NCBI GenBank assembly: GCA_001600695.1
Contig: BCKQ01000007.1
Coordinates: 185,607 to 249,606 of the forward strand
Source: Ascoidea asiatica
Taxonomy: Eukaryota; Ascomycota; Saccharomycetes; Ascoideales; Ascoideaceae
Direction: 5' to 3'
Length of the DNA stretch: 64,000 nt
This document shows positions 22,671 through 33,266 of the stretch, in pieces. Under the pieces are notes generated by a model. It saw nothing but the letters and a program-made list of their open reading frames with translations, was not told where the DNA came from and ran no database searches. The first letter of the stretch is position 1. Each line of letters starts with the position of its first letter. The translations under genes and the position numbers were made by a program.

Positions 22671-25600
22671 TTAATGAAAAAGACTTTGATTATTATTTAA
22701 TTCAAAATTGTTTAAAATGTCATTAATATATTCATCATTATTTTTGATTGTAGCAGAGGTTATTCTATTCATCATTATACCACTTCCATTTCCATTACTA
22801 TTTTCATTGTTATTTACATTGTTATTTCCATTGTTACCTCCATTATTGTTTCTAATACTGTTCCCATTTCCATTATAACGACCATTATGATTACTATCAT
22901 TGGAATAATCAATACTCATCTGAACAGTATTTGGATTATTCATATTTTGATTTTTGAAATTATTTATATTACTTAAATCACTCATACTATTTGAAGTACT
23001 CATATTGAAATTATTCATATTACTAATATTTGGCATACTATTAATTGGATTAATATTATTTAAATTATTCAAATTATTCATACTAATACTATTTCTTCTA
23101 TTACCATTATTAATACAATTTTGATTTTTATTACTTGTATTCACATTCATATTCATATTCATGTTTTTATTATTAATATTATTATTATTTACACTATTAT
23201 TACCACTGTTATTATTGTTACTATTAGAACATGAATTTGTAGCATTTATAAATTGACCATTCATATTCATGATTAAATCATAGTTATAATTATAAGTATT
23301 ATTGAGTGGATTAAAATACAAATTATTGTTATTATCATTACCAAAACTATTATTACCTAAATTAAATAATGTATCATTAGCAGTTTGAAAAAATGAATCA
23401 ATCATATCATGATCTAATGTTAATTCACTATCAATATTATCGAAAATTCCATTTATTCCACCATTATTACCATTACTATTACTACTATTGTTATTGGTAT
23501 CATTATTAGATTGAATAGAATTACTATTTCTCATACTTATTCCACCATTATTATTCATACTCACATTATTCATATTCATATTATTCATACCCATAGCATT
23601 CATACTTATATTATTCATACTCATATTATTCACTCTATTCATAATATTTATATCATTCATTGTATTACTACTCCTTCCATTTTTAATATTTACATCAGTC
23701 AAATTTGTATTAGATATGCTAGTATTGATATTCTTACTATTAAAATTACTACTTTCTTTATTAGATTGATTATTATGATCATTTGAAATTATATATTGTC
23801 CATCATTTTCATTGAATTTTTTCGAATAATTTCTGTTTTTATCATTATTTCCTTGAGAAAATCTATTATTATTCTGTTCATAAAAAATACTATCCTTATT
23901 ACTATTAGTACTGATGTTATTGGTATTAGTATTGTTATTGAAATTATTAGTATCGGTATTTCTAACAATGTTATTGTTGTTATTTCTGACAACATCATTA
24001 TCTCTGATAGAATTCAAATTATTTATATTAAAATTACTGTCATCATTTTTAGATGAAATGACTTTCTTATTATTGACTTTTTGAGTATTTATTTGATTAC
24101 TCGTTTTATCATTAGGTTTGATATAAATTGGAATATTTCTTCTAGAAAATTGTTGGTCTTTTGATTGTATAGGTTGAGGGGTATTATATATATTTTTATT
24201 CAAATTTGAATTGATCTTAGACAATATTGGTTTGATATTATTATCGTTATTTTTATAATTGGAAGAATGTATGATTTCAGGACTGTTTCCTTTAATTCCT
24301 TGCGAAGCTTTATTAGTGGGTAAAATGCTATCATTTTGAATATTTTGACAAGAAATATCTATTTTCTTATCAAGGATTGGTTCAAATTTCTCATCAATAT
24401 CATGAATTTGGGAATGAATTGTATGTTCATGATTTGGTTCACTATCACTTAATTCATATTCTTCATTTATATTATCAGATCCATTCTTAGTAAAGCTGGA
24501 ATCATTTTCATAATATCCTAAATCATTTTCTGTTATTTTGGTATTATATCCATTATTAACTTCAACTGAATCTTCATCAGTAGAATCTTCAATCAGACTA
24601 TGATGATCTTTATTAATAATTTCTTTTTGTAATTTGAGTTTTTTAGAATCATGTCCTTTATCAGAATCCAGTTCATAACCACGTTTATGATGAAGGTCAT
24701 GATTATCAAGAAATGTTAAAGAAAATTTAACTTTTCCATTATTAGCTTTTTTTAATTTTTCATCTTTTTTTAAATTTTTATCTAATAATGAAACCAATCC
24801 AACTTCTTTTAATAAACTTTCACTAACTTCATACATTTTTCTCATAGATCCATCAATTTTAAATAAATTATTTTTCATTGCTTTTCTAATTTTATTTATT
24901 GATTTTAAAATAAATATTTTATCAATTTTAATTCCTTCAATTAAAAAATCTAAATCTGAATTTTTACATTTTTTTCCAATTTCTAAATTACTTTCACTTT
25001 TTTTAGATTTATTTTTTTTTTTTGTATCATTTGATTTATTTGGTGATAAATAAATAAAAAATGGAATTAAAGCCATAATTGCACAATATCCATAAAATAC
25101 ATCTAAATATAATGTTCCATCAACTTGTTCCATAATATTTAAAGTATCTAATAATTCACATACCATTATTGCAGATTTTAAAGCACTATTTATTATTAAA
25201 GTAACAGATTCATCAAATTCTTTTAAAGTTATTGATCTTGATACAGTCATATGAACAAGATATAAAACAAAAGGTAAAGTTAAATTTATAACATAAGAAT
25301 GAAATTGCATATGTAATTTAATTTTATATCTTATATTTATCATTACTCTTTCAGCATCTTCATGATTAGTATTAATTCTACCTTCTAATTCATCTAAAAT
25401 TGATTTAAGATCAAGATTTTTTGAACTTAAACCTTTTAAAAATTTTTGTAAAGTTTGTCTAATTTCTAAAGTTTTTTCAACATTTGATAAAGATAATGGA
25501 GAATGATTTAAAGAATCAGTTGATTTTACAGAAGCTCCATTATATAATAATTTTCTAAAATCTAAAATTGAAGATAAAATTCTTGATAATTTTACACTTT

Positions 25601-27743
25601 CAATAAAATAATCAACAAAATTTTGACTGACACCTAATAAAGAAGCATTTGAAGGATAATCAACATTAATTTCTTCTTCATTTATTGTTGAAGGTCTACC
25701 AAAAGTTGTACATAAAATCATTTCATATTTATAAACAGTCCACCATAATTGTTTTCTAACAGTTATTGCTTTTTTTGAAGGTAAACTATCAACACCAGAT
25801 TTTCTATGAAGTCCAAGTGATAAAGCTTGTCTACAAGCTAAACCAATTAAAATCCAAGATGAATCTCTATTTTTTATTGAATATAAATAAACAGAAAATA
25901 AATATAATAATCTTACACCAATTATTGTTGGAGTTAAAACTATATCAGGTAAAGATAATTTAATTATTGTAATATATCTATTAACTAAATCATCATTTAA
26001 TTTACCATTTGGAAATTTAGAAAATCTTAAACCTAATAACCAAACAAGATATATACAACATATCCAACCAGTTGATAATCTTGTTTTAAATTTTTTAAAA
26101 TTTTTTGAAGTATAAAATTTTTTAAAAATTTCTGGTGGATCAATTTTATTTTCAATACAATAAAAATAATAATCTTCTTTATTACATTCATTAATTTCAT
26201 TCCAAAATTGTAAATATCTTTCTTGAAATATTGGTTTACAAAATGCAAAATAATATGGATGAATTTTTTCAAAAAAAATTTTTACATAAAAATCAGCTTC
26301 ATCTTTATCTAAAACATTAATTAATGGAAATCTATCAGAATCAAATTTTATATTTTTTGAATTTAATTGAGGTAATTTAAATTTATTTACACCAATTTTT
26401 GAAGAATATGAATTTAAATTATTTATATAATATTCTTCAAAATTTATATTAAATTTATTTGAATTTTGAATATTTTTATTATTATATTTAATATTATTTG
26501 TTTGAGAAATATGATTAATTAAATTATTTTCACATTTAACAGTTTTAAATTTTGAATTTATTGATAATCTTGATTTATTTGATCTTTTTAAAATTAAATT
26601 ACATAAACCATTTAATAAAGCTGGAGTACCTGCAGAACCAATATAATGAGGTCTACCTTGAACATCATAAACTAATCTTTCTAAACCATAATCTTCATTA
26701 TTATTGGTGTTATTGGTGTTATTGGATGTATTGGTTGTATTGGTTGTATTGGTGGTAGATTTATTTTGAATTAAATTTATATGATTAATATCAGTTATTG
26801 GAATAATTGAATTTTTATTAACATTATCAGATTCTAATATTGGTTTAATAATATTTGGTAAATTTGAATTATTAATTTGATTATTAATTTGATTATTAAT
26901 TTGATTATTAATTTGATTATTAATTTCATTATTATTTTGAAAGTTATTATGATGAATTAAATTAATATTTAAATTTGGATTAAGATCACCACCAATAACT
27001 TTAACTTTATTAAATAAATTAGTTTTAATATTATTATTTTTTACAACTTCAAATAATTTATTACTTAATAAGTTTATTGTATTTTGATCATTTTTCATTT
27101 TCTTTTTCATTTTCATTTTCATTTTCATTTTCATTTTCTTATTATCTTGTATATTATCTTCATCTTGATGATCATTATCAAATGGAATTTCAGGCATTTT
27201 AAAATTAAGAGAAATTCCAAGATTAATTAATTGATTAATATTATTAATATCAATTTTTGGATATAAACCATTAATTAAACAAATTAAAACTTCATAATGT
27301 AAACCAAGATTATTAATATTACCATAAACTCTTCTTTTTCTTGGTAAATTAGTTATACAATTTATTTCATTTATTTCATTTATATCAACGATATTAGGGC
27401 CATTAGGGCCATTAGGGCCATTAGGGCCATTAGGGCCATTAGCGCCATTAGTATTATTACCTTGATTATTATTATTAAATTTAATACAATTTATACATGG
27501 AGTTTTTATATCATAAGATATTTCATTTGTATTTAAAATTGAATTATATGAATATCTTATACATTTTATTTTTTTTTTTTTACATCTATCACAACTAAAT
27601 ATTGCTCTTTTTCTTTTTTCATTTGGAATTCCAGTATATGTTTTTCTTTTTAATTTATTATTAATATTTTCATTATTTGATATATTATTTGATATATTAT
27701 TTGATATATTATTTGATATATTATTTGATATGATTTTTTCCAT
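22671..27743 (-). CDS. Large Zn(II)2Cys6 transcription factor
   Basis: A fungal binuclear zinc-cluster regulator of 1690 aa. The N-terminal cluster has C51, C54, C61, C83 and C86 in CDRCKKKKIKC and TPCINC; the likely sixth ligand is C129, so the last loop is about 42 residues rather than the usual 6-9 and is filled by a five-fold Asn-Gly-Pro repeat. A conserved-looking RKRRVYGNINNLGLHYEVL follows. GRPHYIGSAGT (near 365) and a fungal_trans regulatory domain (about 480-760: FPLINVLDKDEADFYVKIFF, LACRQALSLGLHRKSG, FGRPSTINEEEINVDYPS) identify the family. The last 500 residues are Asn/Ser/Met-rich and probably an activation region. The N-terminus repeats NISN five times. CTG codons occur at positions 1025 and 1050. 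I cannot assign an orthologue. Confidence 0.85.
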   Translation of the reverse strand: MEKIISNNISNNISNNISNNISNNENINNKLKRKTYTGIPNEKRKRAIFSCDRCKKKKIKCIRYSYNSILNTNEISYDIKTPCINCIKFNNNNQGNNTNGANGPNGPNGPNGPNGPNIVDINEINEINCITNLPRKRRVYGNINNLGLHYEVLICLINGLYPKIDINNINQLINLGISLNFKMPEIPFDNDHQDEDNIQDNKKMKMKMKMKMKKKMKNDQNTINLLSNKLFEVVKNNNIKTNLFNKVKVIGGDLNPNLNINLIHHNNFQNNNEINNQINNQINNQINNQINNSNLPNIIKPILESDNVNKNSIIPITDINHINLIQNKSTTNTTNTTNTSNNTNNTNNNEDYGLERLVYDVQGRPHYIGSAGTPALLNGLCNLILKRSNKSRLSINSKFKTVKCENNLINHISQTNNIKYNNKNIQNSNKFNINFEEYYINNLNSYSSKIGVNKFKLPQLNSKNIKFDSDRFPLINVLDKDEADFYVKIFFEKIHPYYFAFCKPIFQERYLQFWNEINECNKEDYYFYCIENKIDPPEIFKKFYTSKNFKKFKTRLSTGWICCIYLVWLLGLRFSKFPNGKLNDDLVNRYITIIKLSLPDIVLTPTIIGVRLLYLFSVYLYSIKNRDSSWILIGLACRQALSLGLHRKSGVDSLPSKKAITVRKQLWWTVYKYEMILCTTFGRPSTINEEEINVDYPSNASLLGVSQNFVDYFIESVKLSRILSSILDFRKLLYNGASVKSTDSLNHSPLSLSNVEKTLEIRQTLQKFLKGLSSKNLDLKSILDELEGRINTNHEDAERVMINIRYKIKLHMQFHSYVINLTLPFVLYLVHMTVSRSITLKEFDESVTLIINSALKSAIMVCELLDTLNIMEQVDGTLYLDVFYGYCAIMALIPFFIYLSPNKSNDTKKKNKSKKSESNLEIGKKCKNSDLDFLIEGIKIDKIFILKSINKIRKAMKNNLFKIDGSMRKMYEVSESLLKEVGLVSLLDKNLKKDEKLKKANNGKVKFSLTFLDNHDLHHKRGYELDSDKGHDSKKLKLQKEIINKDHHSLIEDSTDEDSVEVNNGYNTKITENDLGYYENDSSFTKNGSDNINEEYELSDSEPNHEHTIHSQIHDIDEKFEPILDKKIDISCQNIQNDSILPTNKASQGIKGNSPEIIHSSNYKNNDNNIKPILSKINSNLNKNIYNTPQPIQSKDQQFSRRNIPIYIKPNDKTSNQINTQKVNNKKVISSKNDDSNFNINNLNSIRDNDVVRNNNNNIVRNTDTNNFNNNTNTNNISTNSNKDSIFYEQNNNRFSQGNNDKNRNYSKKFNENDGQYIISNDHNNQSNKESSNFNSKNINTSISNTNLTDVNIKNGRSSNTMNDINIMNRVNNMSMNNISMNAMGMNNMNMNNVSMNNNGGISMRNSNSIQSNNDTNNNSSNSNGNNGGINGIFDNIDSELTLDHDMIDSFFQTANDTLFNLGNNSFGNDNNNNLYFNPLNNTYNYNYDLIMNMNGQFINATNSCSNSNNNNSGNNSVNNNNINNKNMNMNMNVNTSNKNQNCINNGNRRNSISMNNLNNLNNINPINSMPNISNMNNFNMSTSNSMSDLSNINNFKNQNMNNPNTVQMSIDYSNDSNHNGRYNGNGNSIRNNNGGNNGNNNVNNNENSNGNGSGIMMNRITSATIKNNDEYINDILNNFELNNNQSLFH
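27393..27446 (-). repeat. 9-bp tandem repeat in the zinc cluster of the Zn2Cys6 gene
   Basis: Five exact ATTAGGGCC units and a sixth ATTAGCGCC. They encode Asn-Gly-Pro repeats (the sixth Asn-Gly-Ala) between the fifth and sixth putative zinc ligands. They are unusually GC-rich for this gene. Confidence 0.9.
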
Positions 27744-28324
27744 TGTTTGTTTATTATATAGATATGAATATGGATATATTTAATTAAATTCCGAGATGGA
27801 ATAGATAATAATAAAAGATATTGAGAGTGGATTGAGAGGGTATAAAGTGATTGAATATTATTATTTCATATTATATGATATATGATATATTATATGATAT
27901 ATTATATTATATTATATTGTATTGTATTATATTGTATTATATTATATATTATATTGTTTATTGTTGTTTTATAGTAAATGTCTATTGATTATAAATATAA
28001 TAGATTAATACAATAGACAAAGATAAAGGATTAAGATATATGAATATGAATGTGAGTAAATGAGTAACCGAGTAAAATGATCAAATGATCAAATGACCTT
28101 TGCTGGCTGGAAAGGGTAATATGTGGCGGTGCAGTGCACTTTCCTTTAAATCCACTTCTCTGGCTCCAGTCACGGGAAATGATCAACACTCAAATGGCTT
28201 GGCTTGGCTTGTATTTGCAATTGACTGATTCATATTACTCATATTCTTATTGATATTCTTCTTATTCTTCTTGTTCATCAGTAATTACTTCAATACTACA
28301 CTACTGCAATACTGCAATACTACA
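27744..28324. promoter_or_regulatory. Divergent promoter of the Zn2Cys6 gene and YFH1
   Basis: A TATAT/TATTA microsatellite fills about 27860-27960. A GC island at about 28085-28215 carries CTGGCTGGAAAGGG and GTCACGGG (28169-28176). The repeat CAATACTGCAATACTAC lies just before the chosen YFH1 ATG. Confidence 0.45.
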
Positions 28325-28888
28325 ATGATTCCTATTAGAACACTGGCATCTATCTCAAAGTATCCAAACTTACTCAATTCAATATCTAAATCAATTTCAA
28401 GATTATCTTATTCATCCATACAAAACTCAATTCACTCAAATTATTCAATCACCAATATAAATAAAATAAATAAAATAAATTCAATAAATTTAAAAAAAAA
28501 TTATTCAATAACTACAAATGGTAATGAAATTCCAGATGAAATTGAAAAATTATCAATAAATCAATATAATAAAATTTCAAATAATTATCTTGATTTATTA
28601 CTTGAAGAAATTGAAAAAATTTCTGATAATTTAATTTTTATAGATATTGATTATTCAGATGGTGTAATGAATTTTGAATTACCAAAATTTGGTAATTATG
28701 TTATAAATAAACAACCTCCAAATAAACAAATTTGGTTATCTTCTCCAATCTCTGGTCCAAATAGATTCGATTATTATAATTCAAAATGGATCTCATTAAG
28801 AAATGGTAATATTTTAGGTGATATTTTAAGAAATGAATTTTCTAAAGCTTTAAATACTAATATTCAATTTCCTGGTATTGATGATTAA
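28325..28888 (+). CDS. YFH1: Mitochondrial frataxin
   Basis: Frataxin assists Fe-S cluster assembly on Isu1 with Nfs1-Isd11 in the mitochondrial matrix. The C-terminal part is diagnostic: an acidic helix (LLLEEIEKISD), IDIDYSDGVMNFEL, GNYVINKQPPNKQIWLSSP, SGPNRFDYYNSKWISLRNG and a last helix. The start at 28325 gives 187 aa beginning MIPIRTLASISKYPNLL, rich in Ser, Ile, Lys and Arg without acids, which fits a presequence. An in-frame ATG at 28250 would add 25 hydrophobic residues close to the GC island and is less likely. Codon 7 is CTG, inside the cleavable presequence where Leu or Ser would both be tolerated. Confidence 0.93.
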   Translation: MIPIRTLASISKYPNLLNSISKSISRLSYSSIQNSIHSNYSITNINKINKINSINLKKNYSITTNGNEIPDEIEKLSINQYNKISNNYLDLLLEEIEKISDNLIFIDIDYSDGVMNFELPKFGNYVINKQPPNKQIWLSSPISGPNRFDYYNSKWISLRNGNILGDILRNEFSKALNTNIQFPGIDD

Positions 28889-29180
28889 TTTCTTTCTTTC
28901 TTTCTTTCTTTCTCTCTTTCTTTCTCTCTTTTCTTATTCTATTCATAATATGAATATAAATATAAATATAAATCTTTCTTGTAAATAAATTAAACTAAAA
29001 TAAATCCGCATACCTTTTTTGAAATTTCCGTGTTCTGCCGTGTGTTTACACCCGGAAAGATACTTCCGATACAATCCGCGTAAATCCGAAATGTTTCCGT
29101 ATTACGTAACTTTTTTTTTAAATTTTTGTTTGTTTTCAAAAAACCACTAAAAATAAAATAGAATAAAATAAATAAAGAAA

Positions 29181-29211
<31 letters not shown>

Positions 29212-29475
29212 ATATTAAAAGTCTGAGGATTAATCATTTGAATTCATTCAATATTGATTATTAAAACTATCTTAAAGTATCTTAAAAGTATCTTAAAAGT
29301 ATCTTAAAAGTATCTTAAAAGTATCTTCTCAACTTATATTCAAAACAAAACAATGGAATATATATATATTAAATCTTAAACAATATATCTCATATTCATT
29401 ATTAACATATCTATTAACATATCTATTAACATATCTATTAACTTTATATATATATATATATATATTAATAAGTAA
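28889..29475. promoter_or_regulatory. YFH1 3' flank and UBP1 promoter with stacked tandem repeats
   Basis: A TTTC run (28890-28935) follows the YFH1 stop. A patch at about 28990-29110 is dense in TCCG/CCGT words and ends in TTACGTAA. Three tandem arrays follow: AAAT units (about 29175-29212), four exact CTTAAAAGTAT units (29281-29324, plus one shortened unit from 29271) and three ATTAACATATCT units (29401-29436). A TA run stands before the UBP1 ATG. Confidence 0.5.
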
Positions 29476-32442
29476 ATGATTTTTTTAAAAAATTCATTAA
29501 TTTATATATTCTCTCTATTCTTTTGCTTATCTTATTATTTCATTCCAATATATTCATTAAAATCAACAAGAAATTCAATCAAAAATAAGAAAACTTATTA
29601 TAAATATAATAATCCAAATTTTTACGATTACAATAACAATAACATAAATAATAACAATAACATAAACAATAACTATTTCAATATTAATCAATTAAATAAT
29701 AATATAAATCAAAGAAATTTCTCAATTTCTAAATTTTTTTTACCTTTATTTTTTTCAATCTTTATTTTATATTTCCCATTAAAATTATTACTTAAAAATT
29801 TTAATATAAATTTAAATTTTACAAAATTTTCAAAAAATTTAATTAAAAAAAATAAAAATTTAATTAAAAAAAATTTAAAATACTATTTAAATTTAAATTC
29901 AAATAATATTTTAAATATAAATAATATAAGTAATTTGTTTTTTAATAATATGCGTAATAAAAATAAATCAAAAAAAAAAAATAGTAATAACAATAACAAT
30001 AACAATAATAACATTTTAACTAGAAATAGAAATAGATTTAATAATAAATTTAATAATAAATTTAATAATAAATTTAATAATAAATTTAATAAAAATAAAA
30101 AAAAATTAAATAATTTAAATATTATAGCTTTAAAAAATGGTGGTTTAGTTGGTGGTTTAACAAATGATGGTAATACTTGTTTTATGAATTCAGTTTTACA
30201 ATCTTTATCTTCAAGTAAATTTTTTTTAAAATTTATTCAAAATACAATTAATCAAGATAATTTAAATAATTTAAATAATCAAAATAATCAAAATAATCAA
30301 AATAATATTCAATTTACAAAATCTTTATTAATTTTATTAAATAAATTAAATGATAAACATTATAAAAATGAAGTTGAATATAATGTACAACCTTTAATTA
30401 AAAAAATGAATAAAAATTTTGAAAAACATAGTTTCTTAGGAATTTATAATCAAGAAGATGCTCAAGAATTTTTTCAATTACTTTTAACTCAAATTGAAAA
30501 AGAATTAAAACTTTTAAATAAAAATGAAAATAATGAAAATAATGAAAAATTTGAAGATTTAAAAATTTTAAAAAAAATTAATTCAAATTCAAAAATTATT
30601 ATAGGTTTAAATAAAATTGGTTATTTAGGTAAAGTTTATGTACCTGCAATTCAAATTGATCCAAAAAATGGTTTAAATAAATATTTTGGTTTAAATTTAA
30701 TAACTCCTGTTGATGGTATAAATGTTGAAAGAATTGGATGTTTAAATTGTGGTGAAACTGGTGGTATAAGATATTCTGTAATTAGTGGTTTAAGTTTAAA
30801 TTTACCTCAACAACAACAACAACAACAACAATATAATAGTTTTTATTCATATGGTAGAAATAATTCAATAAAATTAGAAGAATTATTAGAAGAATATATT
30901 AAAGAAGAAATTATTGAAGATGTTGAATGTAATAGATGTGGATTAATTTCAATTGCAGATTTTCTTAAAGATAAAATAATTAATTTAAATGAAAAAATAA
31001 ATAATAATAAAGAAGACATTAAAGACATTGAAGAAAATGAAGAAATTGAAGAAATTGAAGAAAATAAAGAAGAAAATGAATCAATGAATGATAATAAAAT
31101 AAATAATTTGAAAATTAAAGAATTATATGAACTTAAATTAAAAGAAATTGAAAATGAATTAAAACAAAAAATTATTGAAGATGATGATTATAAAAGATTA
31201 AAAAGTAATAATATTTCAAATAATAGTAATATTTTTGTTTCAAAATCTTCAAAAAGTAAACAAAATTTTATTGAAAGACCACCTTCATTATTATCAATAC
31301 ATATTAATAGATCTGTATTTGATTATAATACTGGATCAATAATTAAAAATAATATAAATATTGAATTTCCAATGAAATTAAATTTAAATAATTATGTTTC
31401 TATAGATGAAGATATTAATGTTGATGCAAGAAAACCAATGAGAAAACAAGATGAATTAAAAATTCGATTAAAAGAGTTAATAGAATTAAAAGAAAATAAA
31501 AATTTAAAAGAATTTGAAGAAATAAAAAATGATGAAGAAATTAAAAAAATTAAAGAAGATGAAGATGAAAGTAAAGAAGAAGATGAAGAAATTAAAAAAA
31601 TTAAAGAAGAATTAAAAAAATATGAAAATATTAAAAAAAAATTAGATTATAAATTAAAATCAGTTATTTTACATTATGGTACACATAATTATGGACATTA
31701 TGTTGCATTTAGAAAACATAGAGGAAATTGGTGGAATATTTCAGATGAAGAAGTTGAAGTTACAACTAAAGAAGAAGTTTTAAATTCATCAGGAGTTTTT
31801 ATGTTATTTTATGAAAAAGATAATGAAAATAGTGATGATATTGAAGATAGAGAATATAATTATGAAAATGAAGAAGATAAGAGTGCTGAAGAAGACGAAG
31901 AGCAAGAAGATGAAGAAGAGAATAATGAAGAAGAAGAAGAAGAAGAAGAAGAAGAAGAAGAAGAAGATGATGATGATGATGATGAATTAGATTCAGAAGT
32001 AGCTGAAGAAGATATTACCAATAATAGTAATACTAGTGGTTATAAGAAATATAGTGATTTTGATGAAAATGAAGATAGTAATGATATAACTGTTGATGGA
32101 ACGGCTCTGGATAATGATTCTATGCAATTAAATTTGTCAAGTGATGTTAATGTTGATTATGATGAAGAGTTTGAAGAAGAAGAAGAAAACCGAAATGGAG
32201 ATTTATTAGGATTTTCATCAGTTTCGTCTAAGGAAAATAATAAAGAATCTGAGATTTTAAAAGTACAAAATGAAAAGAATATTCAAGAACCAGATATAGA
32301 TATGGAATCTTCAAAAGAAGATATAAAAGATATTGTGAAAACAATAAAAGATAATCAAAATAATTCAAAAAATTCATTATCAAAAACATCTTCATCAAGT
32401 TCAGTAAATGAAGTTTTAACATTTTCTACAGCTAATATATAA
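29476..32442 (+). CDS. UBP1: Ubiquitin-specific protease Ubp1
   Basis: A membrane-anchored USP-family deubiquitinase; S. cerevisiae Ubp1 is partly ER-associated. The N-terminus has a hydrophobic segment (residues 8-28) and a second one near 85-106, then Lys/Asn-rich sequence. Catalytic boxes: LTNDGNTCFMNSVLQSL with Cys235; QEDAQEFFQ; INCGE-type and CNRCG zinc pairs; PPSLLSIHINRSVFD; and YGTHNYGHYVAFRKHRGNWW with His741, then ISDEEV with Asp757. Blocks such as PAIQIDPKNGLNKYFGLN, ERIGCLNCGETGGIRYSV and RPPSLLSIHINRSVFD match Ubp1 specifically. The C-terminal 180 residues are a Glu/Asp-rich tail. Length 988 aa against 809. One CTG codon (878) lies in the tail. Confidence 0.95.
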   Translation: MIFLKNSLIYIFSLFFCLSYYFIPIYSLKSTRNSIKNKKTYYKYNNPNFYDYNNNNINNNNNINNNYFNINQLNNNINQRNFSISKFFLPLFFSIFILYFPLKLLLKNFNINLNFTKFSKNLIKKNKNLIKKNLKYYLNLNSNNILNINNISNLFFNNMRNKNKSKKKNSNNNNNNNNNILTRNRNRFNNKFNNKFNNKFNNKFNKNKKKLNNLNIIALKNGGLVGGLTNDGNTCFMNSVLQSLSSSKFFLKFIQNTINQDNLNNLNNQNNQNNQNNIQFTKSLLILLNKLNDKHYKNEVEYNVQPLIKKMNKNFEKHSFLGIYNQEDAQEFFQLLLTQIEKELKLLNKNENNENNEKFEDLKILKKINSNSKIIIGLNKIGYLGKVYVPAIQIDPKNGLNKYFGLNLITPVDGINVERIGCLNCGETGGIRYSVISGLSLNLPQQQQQQQQYNSFYSYGRNNSIKLEELLEEYIKEEIIEDVECNRCGLISIADFLKDKIINLNEKINNNKEDIKDIEENEEIEEIEENKEENESMNDNKINNLKIKELYELKLKEIENELKQKIIEDDDYKRLKSNNISNNSNIFVSKSSKSKQNFIERPPSLLSIHINRSVFDYNTGSIIKNNINIEFPMKLNLNNYVSIDEDINVDARKPMRKQDELKIRLKELIELKENKNLKEFEEIKNDEEIKKIKEDEDESKEEDEEIKKIKEELKKYENIKKKLDYKLKSVILHYGTHNYGHYVAFRKHRGNWWNISDEEVEVTTKEEVLNSSGVFMLFYEKDNENSDDIEDREYNYENEEDKSAEEDEEQEDEEENNEEEEEEEEEEEEEDDDDDDELDSEVAEEDITNNSNTSGYKKYSDFDENEDSNDITVDGTALDNDSMQLNLSSDVNVDYDEEFEEEEENRNGDLLGFSSVSSKENNKESEILKVQNEKNIQEPDIDMESSKEDIKDIVKTIKDNQNNSKNSLSKTSSSSSVNEVLTFSTANI

Positions 32443-32545
32443 CTTTAAATAAGTTTTTTGACATTTTAGATTTTTTCATTTTCATTTTCATTTTCATTTT
32501 CATTCTCATTTTAATTTTTATTTTTATTTCAAGCTTTAAAATTTA

Positions 32546-32574
32546 AAATTTCACTAAATTTTTAAGTGAAATTT
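32546..32574. terminator. Hairpin downstream of UBP1
   Basis: AAATTTCACT and AGTGAAATTT are perfect 10-base arms around a 9-base loop, about 100 bases after the UBP1 stop. It could form in the 3' UTR. Function is not shown. Confidence 0.4.
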
Positions 32575-33227
32575 CAAAAAGAGAATTAAGGTTTCTGGGT
32601 GCAGTCTGCAGCTGCGTGTGAATGTACATGTGCATTAAACCCACAAAAATGGATATTGTGGTCATGTGACCAATTTTTTTTGTATTTCCTGTTAAGCATG
32701 TGACTGCGTAAATAAAAACATGTAATAAATCCTGTTCCTTTGTTACGGCTTTGAATTCCATTACAAACTCCTTGAAAAAAGGTTAGTGTGTGGCTGGTGG
32801 CGGGTGTGTTGAATCCCTGCAGCATAATTGCATCATTACCTGCAGTAGTTTAGTCACGTGCTGTTTACCCTTTTTTTTATTATCAATTATATTCCATAAT
32901 ATCAAGGGATGCATGTATACATAACTCCCTTTTTTTTGTTTCTTTACCTCTCCTATTTCCTATATTTTTCTCCAGTATTATCTCCCTATTGAACCAAATA
33001 CCCCCGTGCTCTATCCCCTAGGCGAGTCTTCCCCCCTTTTCTGCTGCGCCACCCTGGCTGCACCCACCCAATCCTCTGCGCCGTACCACTCCCATGGCTC
33101 TGCGGCGCTGCCATGAAAATTTTCCTTTTCTTCCTCGCTCTTTTTTTCGTGTCTTTCGCTGCTCAATGAAATCTTCCGTGTTTTCGCTGCTACTAAACAC
33201 CACTTCTGCCACCACTTCTACTACCAT

Positions 33228-33266
33228 TTCTACTAAACACTTCTACTAAACACTTCTACTAAACAC
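33228..33266. repeat. 13-bp tandem repeat upstream of PUB1
   Basis: Three exact adjacent copies of TTCTACTAAACAC, with diverged copies on both sides (about 33186-33300). Each contains TACTAAA, close to but not equal to the TACTAAC branch site. Confidence 0.85.

Noticed and set aside
28250-28324. Upstream in-frame ATG of YFH1 as the start
   Set aside because: It would put a hydrophobic Phe/Leu stretch before a good presequence and lies very close to the promoter island.
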